The notes under the pieces: generated by a model | The model's database searches: none | Told to the model about the DNA's origin: nothing | The model's input: the letters and a program-made list of their open reading frames with translations, nothing else | Part shown: positions 1-9,316 of the stretch, piece after piece | Position numbering within the stretch: position 1 is the stretch's first letter | How the letters are laid out: the number at the start of each line of letters is the position of its first letter | DNA from: Companilactobacillus ginsenosidimutans | GTDB lineage: Bacteria > Bacillota > Bacilli > Lactobacillales > Lactobacillaceae | Assembly (NCBI RefSeq): GCF_001050475.1 | Contig: NZ_CP012034.1 | Coordinates: forward strand, 1,116,001-1,180,000 | Length of the DNA stretch: 64,000 nucleotides | Reading direction: 5' to 3' | Program-made: the position numbers and the translations under genes

Positions 1-1014
1 TTTACCTGCAAAGGCGAATAGTATCAAGGCAATAATCATAAGTGCTATTGCTGAGAAGAACACTTTACGACGACTAAATTTTTGAGCCAAAGGTGGGAAC
101 ATTAGAACTGCAACAATACCGATAACTCCGTTGATCAATGCTAGTAATGAGAATTGTCCGGCATGGCCTAAAATATAAGTAAAGTAGTAGAGTTCTAGAG
201 CATTTGTTAATTGCATACCTGCAGTATAAATACCATAGGTTAATGCCATCCACATTAATTGATCATTACGCGCAAGAACTTTGAAAACGTCTTTAAATGA
301 AGTTTTTTCTGCATTTTGACGTAATTCTGAATCATTCTCATGTGTACCTACAGCAACGACCAACGCTGAAATAAGCGCAACAACGGCAATCACTAATCCA
401 AATCCAAACCAACCTCTGTTATCACCGTTTCCGTGATTAGAATTAGCTGAGAAGAATAGAACAAGTGGCATAACAACAACACCAACAAGGTTCTGTCCAA
501 TATTTGAACCTACACGAGCATATGTAGCAGTCTTTTCACGTTCTTTTGAATCAAAGGAAATTGCTGGAATCATTGACCAGAAACCAACATCCTTAAATGA
601 ATAAAAAATATCCATTGTAATATACAAGATTGCGAAAACAATTAAATATAGAATTGGGTTTGAAACATTCAATCCACCCATTGTTGTAAATAGTATTGCT
701 AAAACAATTGAACCAATTGTTCCACCAGCAACAATCCATGGTTTAAAATGTCCCCAACGTGAATGTGTATTATCAATCGCGTTACCAATCAAAGGATCAA
801 TTGCTAATTCGACGATTCTTAATGCGGCAATAATGAATGTAATTGCTGCAATCATCTTTGCACTTGTTCCCCCACTGTCTTTATCAAACAAGTGTGATGT
901 AACGAAAATAATAAAGTACGTTGAAAGTGTAGCGTAGAAGGCGTCATGTCCAAAGGCACCAAATGAGTACGAAATTCTCGAAGTTATCTTTCGAGCCCTG
1001 CTTTCATTCTCCAT
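1..1014 (-). CDS. GPH-family sugar:cation symporter (C-terminus cut by window edge)
   Basis: The first 338 residues of a polytopic membrane protein are visible; the reading frame stays open to base 1, so the C-terminus lies outside. The glycoside-pentoside-hexuronide (GPH) signature is clear near residues 70-95: Asp-Pro-x-x-Gly...Asp followed by SRWGHFKPW, as in melibiose, lactose and raffinose carriers. Several hydrophobic helices follow. The start ATG at 1014 has an AGGGAG ribosome site. It lies directly downstream of an alpha-galactosidase on the same strand, so an alpha-galactoside such as melibiose or raffinose is the inferred substrate. It has its own promoter and cre site and is separated from the galactosidase by a terminator. 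Whether a PTS IIA-like tail follows, as in LacS, cannot be seen. Confidence 0.88.
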   Translation of the reverse strand, partial: MENESRARKITSRISYSFGAFGHDAFYATLSTYFIIFVTSHLFDKDSGGTSAKMIAAITFIIAALRIVELAIDPLIGNAIDNTHSRWGHFKPWIVAGGTIGSIVLAILFTTMGGLNVSNPILYLIVFAILYITMDIFYSFKDVGFWSMIPAISFDSKEREKTATYARVGSNIGQNLVGVVVMPLVLFFSANSNHGNGDNRGWFGFGLVIAVVALISALVVAVGTHENDSELRQNAEKTSFKDVFKVLARNDQLMWMALTYGIYTAGMQLTNALELYYFTYILGHAGQFSLLALINGVIGIVAVLMFPPLAQKFSRRKVFFSAIALMIIALILFAFAGK

Positions 1015-1056
1015 CGTAATTCTCCCTATCTATTAATTTGAATATTCAATACTTGT

Positions 1057-1085
1057 AATGTAATCGTTTTCAGGTAAAAAGTCAA
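1057..1085 (-). promoter_or_regulatory. SigA-type promoter with overlapping cre site for the GPH symporter
   Basis: On the minus strand, TTGACT (1080-1085) and TACATT (1057-1062) are separated by 17 bases. A catabolite-responsive element, TGAAAACGATTACA (1059-1072), fits the CcpA consensus TGNAANCGNWWNCA and covers the -10 box, so repression by CcpA during growth on a preferred sugar is inferred. Confidence 0.72.
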
Positions 1086-1233
1086 TATCGGTTTACTAAA
1101 ACTTTCCCAATTATTTATCTATATTCTTATAAAATTAGTAAATATATTTGAATATTTATTGTTGTATAAGTGTTATGGGGGCCGATTTCAAGGTAAATCA
1201 GGATTGGTAAAACATCAATAAAATATTTTTACT

Positions 1234-1275
1234 AAAAAAGGCATCTTCAATAGTTAATCTACCAAAGATACCTTT
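1234..1275 (-). terminator. Rho-independent terminator after alpha-galactosidase
   Basis: On the minus strand AAAGGTATCTT pairs with AAGATGCCTTT (one G:U) and runs into a T tract. It lies 9 bases past the galactosidase stop. Confidence 0.8.
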
Positions 1276-1283
1276 ATTGAAAC

Positions 1284-3497
1284 TTAAATTTGTTTTGCAA
1301 TGAATAAATCTGAATGGAAGTCATTTGAATAATTCCCAGTTAATTCAGGTGCTGCAACATAATATCCGAGGTTCATTAGTTCATCCCCATAAAATGTCTC
1401 TTTACTATCGTTAACACGGTATTGAGCATCTGGGTTCATCCCTTTGAAATACTGTCTCTGATATGGTGCATTAGGATGATTCAACAACTGGTATCTTCCG
1501 ATTACAACTGTCTTTTTATCAGCGGAAACAGCTTCCCAACTAGTAACATTTCCATCACCATCGAATGGACTATCAATGCGGTAAAATTTACCAAACTGGA
1601 ACAAATGACGATATTCTTTATAAAACTCAACTTGTTGTTTAACTTTTTCTAATTCGTCATCTGACATTTTAGTGATATCTAGTTCATACCCTAAATCTCC
1701 AAAGAATGCCACTGCCCCACGTGTATCGAGTGATGTAACACGTCCATTTTGATCATTAGGAACAGCAGAAACATGAGCACCCATCATTGATTGAGGATAG
1801 CCGTATGAAGTTCCGTATTGAATTTTGATACGCTCAACAGCGTCGGTATCATCACTAGTCCATGCTTGGGGAGCATAGTACATCATACCAAGGTCGAAAC
1901 GTCCACCACCAGATGCACAAGATTCAAATAATACTTCAGGATGCGCTGAAGTCAGACGGGCATAAAGTTGATAAACTCCAAGAATATAGCGGTGTCCGAA
2001 CTCTAATTGTTGTGCTTTATTCAAGTTTAAGCTGAACATATCAGTAATATTGCGGTTCATATCCCACTTGATATAGTCCAACTTGGTGTCGTCAATAATG
2101 GCGTTCATTTTTTCGAAAAGGTAATCGACGACCTTGTCTTGAGTCATATCAAGGACAAACTGGTGGCGGGCAGGAATAAGGTTTGCATTGGGATCACCCA
2201 CCATCGAATCTGGGTGTTCTTCATATAATTTACTCTTGAGGGAAATCATTTCCGGCTCGAACCACAAACCAAATTTCATCCCTAAATCATGAACCTGGTT
2301 ACTGAAATGACTTAGCCCATTTGGGAACTTAGCTTTGTCGGTAAACCAGTCTCCAAGTGAAGTCGTATCGTCGTTACGCTTGCCAAACCAGCCGTCATCC
2401 AGCACAAACATCTCAATACCAACTTTGTGTGCTTGGTTAACAATCGTCATCAACTTCTCTTCGTTGAAATCAAAATAAGTTGCTTCCCAATTGTTAATCA
2501 ACACAGGACGATCCTGATTTTTGAAAGTTTTATTGATTAAATGTTCATGATAGAAATCAGCCATTTGTTGAGAAAGTTGATTGCTACCCTGGTCTGTATA
2601 GCTAATCACACTCTCTGGAGTTTGAAAACTTTCACCGGCTGAAAGATTCCATGCAAATTCATCGGGATTGATTCCAACTAAAACTCGACTAGTATCATAT
2701 TGGTCTACTTCGATTGAGTCCTTGAAATTGCCAGAATAAATCAAATTGAATCCAAATACTTCACCTGAATCTTCATTAGTCTCTGGTCTAGCCAACATCA
2801 TAAATGGATTTTGTTGATGGCTTGAGGCTGTTCTCAAACTGCTAACACTCTGTATTCCTGGGCGTAAATGATTTCGATATAAATGACGCTCACGCGCCCA
2901 ATTCCCTGAGAACTGAATTAAATCGTAGTTCGAATCTGGCAAATCTAACTGAGAACTATAAGCTGTATCAATCTCAATGTCCTTATCTGATGTATTCTTG
3001 AACGAACTACTACGAACAATCACATCTTGATGAGGAAAAATCGTGTAATTCAAATCCAACAACACTCCGGTAATTTTATCTTTCAAATGAATGGTTAATG
3101 TTTCCGCGTCATCGTCCGTATCATCGAATGATGAAGGTAAACCGTTCAATCGACTTTTACCTTTCGAATTTTCAAAACCATCATAAACAAATTCTGAAAT
3201 TCGACTTCCATTACTCTGAGTCAATTGAAAAGCAGGATAACGAAAATCACCCTTGCCCAGACTAGCATATTCTTGCTTCAACAATTCTGGTTGAAAGTCT
3301 GGATAATCCTCGCTAAATGCCGGCGTGGCATCATGCAATTCCCGAGTAGTAATGTTGTCATACTGGCTTTTAACGTGAATTCTTGATCCATAGTAAATTT
3401 GGCCAAGCTCTCCGTTTAACATTACCTTAAAAATATAACTAGTGTTATCCGTTTGTAGATGAAATACATCCCTACTTTGATTAACATTAACAGACAT
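1284..3497 (-). CDS. aga: alpha-galactosidase, GH36 family
   Basis: This 737-residue protein hydrolyses terminal alpha-1,6-galactose from melibiose, raffinose and stachyose. It has the full GH36 length: an N-terminal beta-sandwich (about 1-320), a TIM barrel (about 330-640) and a C-terminal beta domain. FVLDDGWFGKR (364-374) is the conserved barrel motif. D479 in IKWDMNRN is the expected nucleophile and D549 in WTSDDTD the acid/base; the spacing agrees with characterised GH36 enzymes. CASGGGRFD (527-535) is also typical. There is no signal peptide, so it acts in the cytosol on sugar brought in by the neighbouring symporter. The start ATG at 3497 has a GGGAGG ribosome site 7 bases upstream and a cre site just beyond it. 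Confidence 0.95.
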   Translation of the reverse strand: MSVNVNQSRDVFHLQTDNTSYIFKVMLNGELGQIYYGSRIHVKSQYDNITTRELHDATPAFSEDYPDFQPELLKQEYASLGKGDFRYPAFQLTQSNGSRISEFVYDGFENSKGKSRLNGLPSSFDDTDDDAETLTIHLKDKITGVLLDLNYTIFPHQDVIVRSSSFKNTSDKDIEIDTAYSSQLDLPDSNYDLIQFSGNWARERHLYRNHLRPGIQSVSSLRTASSHQQNPFMMLARPETNEDSGEVFGFNLIYSGNFKDSIEVDQYDTSRVLVGINPDEFAWNLSAGESFQTPESVISYTDQGSNQLSQQMADFYHEHLINKTFKNQDRPVLINNWEATYFDFNEEKLMTIVNQAHKVGIEMFVLDDGWFGKRNDDTTSLGDWFTDKAKFPNGLSHFSNQVHDLGMKFGLWFEPEMISLKSKLYEEHPDSMVGDPNANLIPARHQFVLDMTQDKVVDYLFEKMNAIIDDTKLDYIKWDMNRNITDMFSLNLNKAQQLEFGHRYILGVYQLYARLTSAHPEVLFESCASGGGRFDLGMMYYAPQAWTSDDTDAVERIKIQYGTSYGYPQSMMGAHVSAVPNDQNGRVTSLDTRGAVAFFGDLGYELDITKMSDDELEKVKQQVEFYKEYRHLFQFGKFYRIDSPFDGDGNVTSWEAVSADKKTVVIGRYQLLNHPNAPYQRQYFKGMNPDAQYRVNDSKETFYGDELMNLGYYVAAPELTGNYSNDFHSDLFIAKQI

Positions 3498-3511
3498 TGT
3501 GCTTCCTCCCT

Positions 3512-3525
3512 TGTATTCGCTTACA
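3512..3525 (-). promoter_or_regulatory. cre (CcpA) site upstream of alpha-galactosidase
   Basis: TGTAAGCGAATACA on the minus strand matches TGNAANCGNWWNCA at every fixed position. It sits between the probable promoter and the ribosome site of the galactosidase, a roadblock-type position. I could not place the -10/-35 boxes with confidence. Confidence 0.65.
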
Positions 3526-3564
3526 TATATCGAGCCTACATTATTTTTTTAGTTAAAATCAAGT

Positions 3565-3593
3565 AAAAAAAAGAAGCAATCGATTTTGATTGC
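3565..3593 (-). terminator. Terminator after the SLAP-domain protein
   Basis: On the minus strand GCAATC-AAAATC-GATTGC is followed by a run of T. It separates the secreted protein gene from the galactosidase promoter. Confidence 0.75.
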
Positions 3594-3617
3594 CCCAATT
3601 AAGAACTGTAAATTTAT

Positions 3618-4556
3618 TTAATTAGATTGATTTGCTTTATTACCAACAACCCAAGCATCATTAGAGACTTCACAATACGCTCTTCCAAATTGATCAAATG
3701 CAATTGAAGTAACTTTCCACTGAGTTTCTTTTGGCAAAGTATAATCCCATAACTCACCGTTGGATTTATAAACTGTTTGACCAGAAACATTGTCTGATCC
3801 AACTGTATAGATTTCCTGTCCTTCAGAAACCGGAATTCGATTTGAAATTTTTAAATTTGGATTTGCATGAGGTTTAATATAAAGCGTATTAACCCACTCA
3901 CTGGTTGATACTCTGTAATATATATCCCCGTTCGCTTTATTAATCATGAACTTATCTGTATACCAATCAGAGTTTGGTGCTAGAGCCCTCGATGACGCCT
4001 TATTTTCAGTATCCGTTAAGGGTGCATATGGTAACGCAACATTGTGAGTCGCAGTCACAGTGCCAACAAGATTTACCGGATTTGTATATGGTTCAGTCAC
4101 AACATTATCCGAAACAGGAATAAATTTACTCTTAATTACTTTCCCATTATAAAATGCTTGAACCGATACTCCATAATTAAAGTTTCCTAATGATGGTACT
4201 GGGTATTGTCCCAGAGATTCAAAAGTGACATTCTTCAAATTAACAATTTGAGTAGAACTAGGAGTATCTGTTAACACATATTTACTAACTAAAGGTATTC
4301 TTCCCCAATCATCAAAAGAATATTTGTTATTTATCTCCTTTATGGTTGCCTTCGAAAAGCTTGCATCTGAGACAGTAATGTTATTGCTCATTTGATTGTC
4401 AAATAACTCATCAACGGAACTTTGAATCTCACTTGGTACATCAGTACTTTCTGTAGGATTTGAACCATTTACCTCTGCATTTACTACCATCGAATTTGAA
4501 AATCCAATGGAAGATAACACTATTAATCCTAAAATAACTAATTTGACCTTTTTCAT
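3618..4556 (-). CDS. Secreted SLAP-domain surface protein
   Basis: The 312-residue product starts with a typical signal peptide (MKKVK, hydrophobic core, cleavage near the VNAEV segment at about 25-29). The C-terminal half holds two related segments of about 60 residues, around 195-235 and 255-308, with the pattern ...YYRVSTSEWV... and ...AYCEVSNDAWV.... These resemble the SLAP (S-layer protein C-terminal) repeats that bind lactobacillar cell wall polymers. The middle part is unrecognised. The protein is therefore probably exported and held non-covalently on the wall. The start has an AGGGGGAA ribosome site. Adhesion or wall structure is a guess; no catalytic motif is visible. Confidence 0.75.
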   Translation of the reverse strand: MKKVKLVILGLIVLSSIGFSNSMVVNAEVNGSNPTESTDVPSEIQSSVDELFDNQMSNNITVSDASFSKATIKEINNKYSFDDWGRIPLVSKYVLTDTPSSTQIVNLKNVTFESLGQYPVPSLGNFNYGVSVQAFYNGKVIKSKFIPVSDNVVTEPYTNPVNLVGTVTATHNVALPYAPLTDTENKASSRALAPNSDWYTDKFMINKANGDIYYRVSTSEWVNTLYIKPHANPNLKISNRIPVSEGQEIYTVGSDNVSGQTVYKSNGELWDYTLPKETQWKVTSIAFDQFGRAYCEVSNDAWVVGNKANQSN

Positions 4557-4621
4557 ATAATTTCCCCCTGCAAAAATTCAAACATGAATCTTGAACCTTT
4601 TTCAATCAATATCAACAATAG

Positions 4622-4702
4622 TAAAATAAAAGCCACCCGTTATAACGTATAACTCCAAAGTATTAGAACTTTGGGAACGTACGTCATTTTACGAGTGGCT
4701 TT
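4622..4702 (-). terminator. Terminator-like hairpin after tRNA-Thr
   Basis: On the minus strand AAAGCCACTCGT pairs with ACGGGTGGCTTT, enclosing an inner hairpin CCAAAGT/ACTTTGG, and ends in TTTTATTTT. It follows the tRNA gene by about 20 bases. Confidence 0.65.
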
Positions 4703-4721
4703 GATAAACCTTTAGGCGTTA

Positions 4722-4795
4722 AGCCATCTATCGGACTTGAACCGACGACCCCCACCTTACCATGGTGATGCTCTACCTAACTGAGCTAAGATGGC
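4722..4795 (-). tRNA. tRNA-Thr (anticodon GGT)
   Basis: The cloverleaf is complete on the minus strand: acceptor arm GCCATCT/AGATGGC, a D arm containing AGCTCAGTTAGGTAGAGC, anticodon stem CACC/GGTG around a seven-base loop ATGGTAA (anticodon GGT, reading ACC/ACT), and a T arm containing GGTTCAAGTCC. The discriminator base is T and CCA is not encoded. It stands alone rather than in an rRNA or tRNA cluster. Confidence 0.93.
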
Positions 4796-4844
4796 ATTCA
4801 CCTAGTATTTTAGCAAATTAATACACGCTGTAAAACAAAATGTT

Positions 4845-5366
4845 TTAAAATGCTTCGATAATTTCTGCAATTCCTGTTGCAATAAAGAAAAATGCTAACA
4901 TGAATACAATAAAACCACCTGCTAGTGCTGGATTGAACAATAAAATGATGGCGAATAACAAACTAAAACATGCCAAAATAACAATCAACCAGTAGTAACC
5001 TTTTCCGAAGAAACTGTAAAGTCTAGCTGTAAATAGTTGGAAAATTGAATCAACTAAGAACCAGATGGCAAAAATATAAATTGTTGCAACAACACCAATC
5101 TTGAGGTTAGCAATGAACAAAATACCAACTAGAATACTAATAATTGCTGAAAAAATTGTAAAACCACTACCTGTACCTAAGTATTTATTCATTTGTGATC
5201 CAAACCATAGTTCGTATACACCTCTTGCGATAGCGAAAATACCTAGGATAATAGCGATGGCAGATAGACTGTTTAATGGATGTGTCATTACCTCATATCC
5301 TACCCAAATTGATAGAATACCAATAATTAATCCGAACCAGTCAAATTTGTGCTTTGAAGATTCCAT
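4845..5366 (-). CDS. DUF308/HdeD-like small membrane protein
   Basis: This is a 173-residue, almost entirely hydrophobic protein with about six predicted membrane helices arranged as pairs. The pattern 'G...I.R.....' after helix 2 (AIARGVYELWFG) and 'FxxxGIxEIxEAF' at the end are typical of the DUF308 (HdeD) family. In enterobacteria HdeD is linked to acid resistance, but the function in lactobacilli is unknown. It is monocistronic and divergent from the DtxR-type regulator, with about 120 bases between the two starts. Confidence 0.75.
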   Translation of the reverse strand: MESSKHKFDWFGLIIGILSIWVGYEVMTHPLNSLSAIAIILGIFAIARGVYELWFGSQMNKYLGTGSGFTIFSAIISILVGILFIANLKIGVVATIYIFAIWFLVDSIFQLFTARLYSFFGKGYYWLIVILACFSLLFAIILLFNPALAGGFIVFMLAFFFIATGIAEIIEAF

Positions 5367-5485
5367 AAAAAAGTTCCCCTTCCCTTTATTTAACCTATGA
5401 TATTATTTTACCATTTATTAACACAGAAAATGAGTTATAATAAGATAACTAAGAATATTTTTAGGCTATACGAAAGGTCGAAAAG

Positions 5486-6151
5486 TTGTCTCCTAATAAA
5501 GAAAACTATTTAAAAACAATTTACGAATTAAATTATGATTTTACTAAAGTAACGAACAAGCGCATTTCTGAGATCATGAATGTGTCTGCCCCTTCTGTTA
5601 CTGAAATGTTGAATTCATTATCAGCCGAGGGATATTTAACTCACTCTCCATACAACAAAATTGTGCTTACTGACAAAGGAAATAAGATTTCTGAACAATT
5701 AGTCAGAACTCACCGCCTGTGGGAAGTGTTCCTAAATCAATGTCTTAAATACCCAGTAGATTCCGTCCATCATCACGCTGACATTATGGAACATTTATCT
5801 GATGAAGATTTAATGAATCACTTGAATGACTTTCTTGATCATCCACAACGCTGTCCTCATGGGGGAATTATTCCTGGCAATGGGCATGGCGAAACTGATG
5901 CTGATGACAAACTATTAAGCATGATTGATGATGATGAAGTAGTTCAAATTGTTCGATTGTCAGATAATTACGAATTTCTTCAATATTTCAACAGTCTGGG
6001 ACTTCAAATCGATGATCTACTCAAAATTGTTAAACACGAAAAGTTTGATAGTTCCTTGATTGTTCAAAGACAAGATGGTTCTCAAATTACAATTGGCGCT
6101 AAAGCAATTGATTACATCTTTGTTGAGAAACGTCCTCAATCTTCTTTTTAA
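5486..6151 (+). CDS. DtxR/MntR-family metal-dependent repressor
   Basis: The 221-residue protein has the three-part layout of iron- or manganese-responsive DtxR-type repressors: an N-terminal winged helix (about 1-65, with ISEIMNVSAPSVTEMLNSL as the recognition region), a His/Glu-rich dimerisation and metal domain (about 70-140, HHHADIMEHLSDED and CPHGG) and a C-terminal FeoA/SH3-like domain (about 155-215). It begins with TTG at 5486 behind a GAAAGG ribosome site. No metal transporter lies next to it, so the target genes are elsewhere. Mn(II) is the most likely co-repressor in a lactic acid bacterium, but Fe(II) cannot be excluded. Confidence 0.85.
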   Translation: MSPNKENYLKTIYELNYDFTKVTNKRISEIMNVSAPSVTEMLNSLSAEGYLTHSPYNKIVLTDKGNKISEQLVRTHRLWEVFLNQCLKYPVDSVHHHADIMEHLSDEDLMNHLNDFLDHPQRCPHGGIIPGNGHGETDADDKLLSMIDDDEVVQIVRLSDNYEFLQYFNSLGLQIDDLLKIVKHEKFDSSLIVQRQDGSQITIGAKAIDYIFVEKRPQSSF

Positions 6152-6165
6152 TTACATAATTTACA

Positions 6166-6216
6166 TAGACTTCAATTATCCCAATTTTTATTTGGAACAA
6201 TTGAGGTCTATTTTTT
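6166..6216 (+). terminator. Terminator after the DtxR-type regulator
   Basis: TAGACTTCAATT pairs with AATTGAGGTCTA (one G:U) and is followed by TTTTTT. Confidence 0.8.
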
Positions 6217-6242
6217 GATTATTAAATTATTCACATTCTTTG

Positions 6243-6271
6243 TTGTAAACGCATTCAACAAGAACTATATT
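6243..6271 (+). promoter_or_regulatory. Promoter with cre site for oleate hydratase
   Basis: TTGTAA (6243-6248) and TATATT (6266-6271) are 17 bases apart. TGTAAACGCATTCA (6244-6257) fits the CcpA consensus TGNAANCGNWWNCA and overlaps the -35 box. Carbon catabolite control of the hydratase is inferred. Confidence 0.6.
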
Positions 6272-6371
6272 GTAGATGTAACCACTCACTATCTTTTTTA
6301 AAGTCATAATATACAACAATAACAATTAATCTGTGATTACTTATTGTATTTATTTTCGAGAGGTGATTTTT

Positions 6372-8144
6372 ATGTATTATAGCAATGGAAATTATGAAGC
6401 ATTCGCAAAGCCTGTTAAACCAGAGGGTGTCGACAATAAGTCAGCTTATATCGTCGGTTCTGGATTAGCTGGAATGGCTGCAGCAACATTCTTAATTCGT
6501 GACGGTCAGATGAAAGGTGACAAAATTCACTTTTTGGAAGAATTAGCCCTACCTGGTGGTAGTATGGATGGAATTATGAATCCTAACAAGGGTTACATCA
6601 TTCGTGGTGGACGTGAAATGGAGCCTCATTTCGAAACACTTTGGGACTTATATAGAAGTATCCCTTCACTAGAAAATCCCGATGTATCTGTATTGGATGA
6701 ATTCTATTGGCTAAATAAGAAAGACCCAAGTTTTTCTAAAGGAAGAGTCATCCAAGATCGTGGTAAGGAATTACCTACTGAGGGTAAATTAACTTTATCC
6801 AAACAATCTGTAGATGAATTACTCAAATTAGCTTTGACACCGGAAGAAGACCTTGGGGACAAGAAGATCAATGAAGTATTCTCAAAAGAATTCTTCGATT
6901 CAAACTTCTGGCTATACTGGTCAACAATGTTCGCCTTCGAGCCTTGGGCTAGTGCGATGGAAATGCGTCGTTATGTCTTAAGATTTGTTCATCACATCGA
7001 CTCACTTTCAAACTTATCATCACTACGTTTTACAAAATTCAATCAGTACGAATCATTAGTTAAACCTACAATTGCCTTTTTGAAGAGCAAGGGTGTTGAT
7101 TTCCAATACAATGCTCACGTTAAGAATGTCAAACTTGATACTTCTAACAATCAAAAAGTCGCTACTGAAATCGATATGGTTCAAGACGGCGATGAAAAGA
7201 CAATCAACCTAACTCCAAATGACTTAGTCTTTGTCACAAATGGTTCAATTACTGAGAGTACAACTTACGGTGACAACAATACCCCTGCCCCAGTTGAGCA
7301 CGAACTAGGAGATTCATGGGCTCTTTGGGAAAAACTTGCTGAACAATCACCTGACTTAGGTCACCCTGACAAGTTCTGTAAAAATATTCCTGACGCTAAC
7401 TGGCAAATTTCTGGTACCATAACTTTCACAGATGACCGAGTAGTTCCATATATCAAAGCCATCAGTAAGAAAGACCCACACTCAGGTTCAATCGTAACTA
7501 GTGGACCTGTCAGCATCAAAGATTCCAACTGGCTATACGGTTACTCAATCAGTAGACAACCCCACTTTGAGGCACAAAAGGATAACGAGTTAATTGTCTG
7601 GGTATACGGTCTATTCTCAGATCAACCTGGTAACTACATTAAGAAGAAGATCACTGAATGTACTGGTATCGAGCTTTGTGAGGAATATTTGTACCACATC
7701 GGTGTTCCAGAAGATCAAATCAAAGACATCGCAGAAAGTGCAAATACAATCCCTGCACACATGCCTTACATCACTTCTTACTTCATGCCTAGAAAAGTTG
7801 GCGACCGTCCACTAGTTGTTCCAGAAGGTTCAAAGAATTTAGCCTTCATCGGTAACTTTGCCGAAACAGAACGTGACACCGTCTTCACAACTGAGTATTC
7901 AGTAAGAACTGGTATGGAAGCTGTTTATACTTTGCTAAACGTTGACCGTGGTGTTCCCGAAGTATTCGCATCATCATTTGATGCCCGTGTCTTGATGGAT
8001 GCAATCTACTACTTGAATGATAAAAAGAAGATTACTGATATTAAGCTTGATGGATTCGGTGAGAGAATGGTTGAGAAACGTGTACTTGAGAAAGTTAAAG
8101 GTACATATATTGAGCAACTTCTCAAGAAAGTTCATTTGTTATAG
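6372..8144 (+). CDS. ohyA: Oleate hydratase (FAD-dependent, MCRA family)
   Basis: The 590-residue protein adds water to the cis-9 double bond of oleic or linoleic acid to give 10-hydroxy fatty acids, a membrane-stress detoxification found in many lactobacilli. The FAD-binding motif [13 protein letters not shown] lies near residues 28-40, with the family motifs [13 protein letters not shown] and [11 protein letters not shown] after it. The length matches the family. An in-frame ATG exists 39 bases further upstream, but the GAGAGGTGAT ribosome site places the start at 6372. The gene stands alone between two terminators and has a cre site at its promoter. Related enzymes are cytosolic or membrane-associated. 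Confidence 0.95.
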   Translation: MYYSNGNYEAFAKPVKPEGVDNKSAYIVGSGLAGMAAATFLIRDGQMKGDKIHFLEELALPGGSMDGIMNPNKGYIIRGGREMEPHFETLWDLYRSIPSLENPDVSVLDEFYWLNKKDPSFSKGRVIQDRGKELPTEGKLTLSKQSVDELLKLALTPEEDLGDKKINEVFSKEFFDSNFWLYWSTMFAFEPWASAMEMRRYVLRFVHHIDSLSNLSSLRFTKFNQYESLVKPTIAFLKSKGVDFQYNAHVKNVKLDTSNNQKVATEIDMVQDGDEKTINLTPNDLVFVTNGSITESTTYGDNNTPAPVEHELGDSWALWEKLAEQSPDLGHPDKFCKNIPDANWQISGTITFTDDRVVPYIKAISKKDPHSGSIVTSGPVSIKDSNWLYGYSISRQPHFEAQKDNELIVWVYGLFSDQPGNYIKKKITECTGIELCEEYLYHIGVPEDQIKDIAESANTIPAHMPYITSYFMPRKVGDRPLVVPEGSKNLAFIGNFAETERDTVFTTEYSVRTGMEAVYTLLNVDRGVPEVFASSFDARVLMDAIYYLNDKKKITDIKLDGFGERMVEKRVLEKVKGTYIEQLLKKVHLL

Positions 8145-8164
8145 AAAAATGTTTACAGTAAAAA

Positions 8165-8199
8165 AAGCTGAAACCAAAACGGTTTCAGCTTTTTTTGGT
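8165..8199 (+). terminator. Terminator after oleate hydratase
   Basis: AGCTGAAACC-AAAAC-GGTTTCAGCT followed by a T tract. Confidence 0.85.
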
Positions 8200-8227
8200 T
8201 GGTGAATAGTAGTAAGATGTCGGTTCC

Positions 8228-8375
8228 GAAAGAAAAATGATTTCCGGGCTGGAACGCTGCCGGGACCGTTTGAAGCCAATTCAAAGAACGAATTGTCTCC
8301 AAATCGACCCTTTCACTAAGCTGACTTCGTCAGCAAAGTGAAATCTGGCGGCTGAGCCCAAATCATTTTTCTTTC
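8228..8375 (+). repeat. Structured dispersed element, copy 1
   Basis: This fills the space between the convergent oleate hydratase and DUF975 genes. The outer arms GAAAGAAAAATGATTT (8228-8243) and AAATCATTTTTCTTTC (8360-8375) are perfectly complementary over 16 bases. Inside are the conserved junction motifs GGGCTGGAACGCTG and GGCGGCTGAGCCC, a hairpin built on CAATTC/GAATTG, and a hairpin CTTTCACTAAGCTGAC-TTC-GTCAGC. The same inner motifs recur with different outer arms at 38.4, 39.5, 56.0 and 56.5 kb. Strand is assigned from the GGCTGGAACGCT motif; transcription has not been shown. Confidence 0.75.
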
Positions 8376-8443
8376 TCCACCTGAATAGTGCCTAAAAAAA
8401 CTCTTATTCGGAAAATTTGTAATTCTGAGTATTAATTAATTTC

Positions 8444-9262
8444 CTAAGCTGCGTTTTGTTGTTCCTGAACTTGAGATAATTTTGCTTTTGAGACTTTATC
8501 ATAGAATACTGCCAATACTGATTGTTCGTATGGGTGTAATACTACTGATAAAATTTCTCTCGTAATTAAGTTCAAGATTTCCCACAAGAAAAACTCGATG
8601 AAAATTACTAGTAATGTCCATTTGTATCCTCTTACTAACAAACTACTTCTGGCAAAGGCTGAGAACACTTGTCTGAAGCCTACTTTATCTTGTTTTTCTG
8701 TATCATCTTTGTAGATGTAAAAACTTTGACTAAACATTAGTAGGAACCAGATTCCTGGTATTAGATAAATTGCAGCACCTGCTTCTACCATTATGTTGAA
8801 TAGTAGAGCTAGAAAGATAATTGCAAAAAAGTATCTTCCTGAGAATACTTGGAATTGATCAGCAATCGTTTTGATCTGGTAATCTTTGTTGCGATATTTG
8901 TCTAGCATTGAATATCCAATACCGACACAGATTAGGAAGAAAAATAGTCCAACTGCGAAAATTAGAATACTTGTCTGTGGTGTGATATTGATTGAATATT
9001 TTGTAGCTGAACTTGGGTTACTGACGATGTTTTGTGAAATCTCAGTCATTTTTTTACTTGCTTCTTGAGGATTAGCTAGACTGATACCTAGTCCTGAAAG
9101 CCAAGAGGTGTACATTTTGACGAGGAAAAACATCCCGACAATTCTGAGTATTATGGGCACAATATTCAGAACAATCATTTCTTTAAAATTCTTAAATAAT
9201 AATTGTCGTGCTTCTCGGTTGACTTCAGAGGCAGAAATTCGTTTCAAATTAGCATTATTCAT
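8444..9262 (-). CDS. DUF975 family integral membrane protein
   Basis: The 272-residue protein has about five or six hydrophobic segments (around 25-50, 98-120, 145-180, 212-240). The sequence features NREARQLLFKNFKEM at the N-terminus and YLIPGIWFLLMFSQSFYIYKDD near the middle are typical of DUF975, a Firmicutes membrane family of unknown function often found near envelope-stress genes. It is transcribed alone toward the oleate hydratase gene and follows the padR operon on the same strand. A transport or envelope-scaffold role would be speculation. Confidence 0.8.
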   Translation of the reverse strand: MNNANLKRISASEVNREARQLLFKNFKEMIVLNIVPIILRIVGMFFLVKMYTSWLSGLGISLANPQEASKKMTEISQNIVSNPSSATKYSINITPQTSILIFAVGLFFFLICVGIGYSMLDKYRNKDYQIKTIADQFQVFSGRYFFAIIFLALLFNIMVEAGAAIYLIPGIWFLLMFSQSFYIYKDDTEKQDKVGFRQVFSAFARSSLLVRGYKWTLLVIFIEFFLWEILNLITREILSVVLHPYEQSVLAVFYDKVSKAKLSQVQEQQNAA

Positions 9263-9316
9263 ATGAATCCCTCCGTAATAACGCTATTATAACAAACCTA
9301 TTCTTTTCTAACTACC

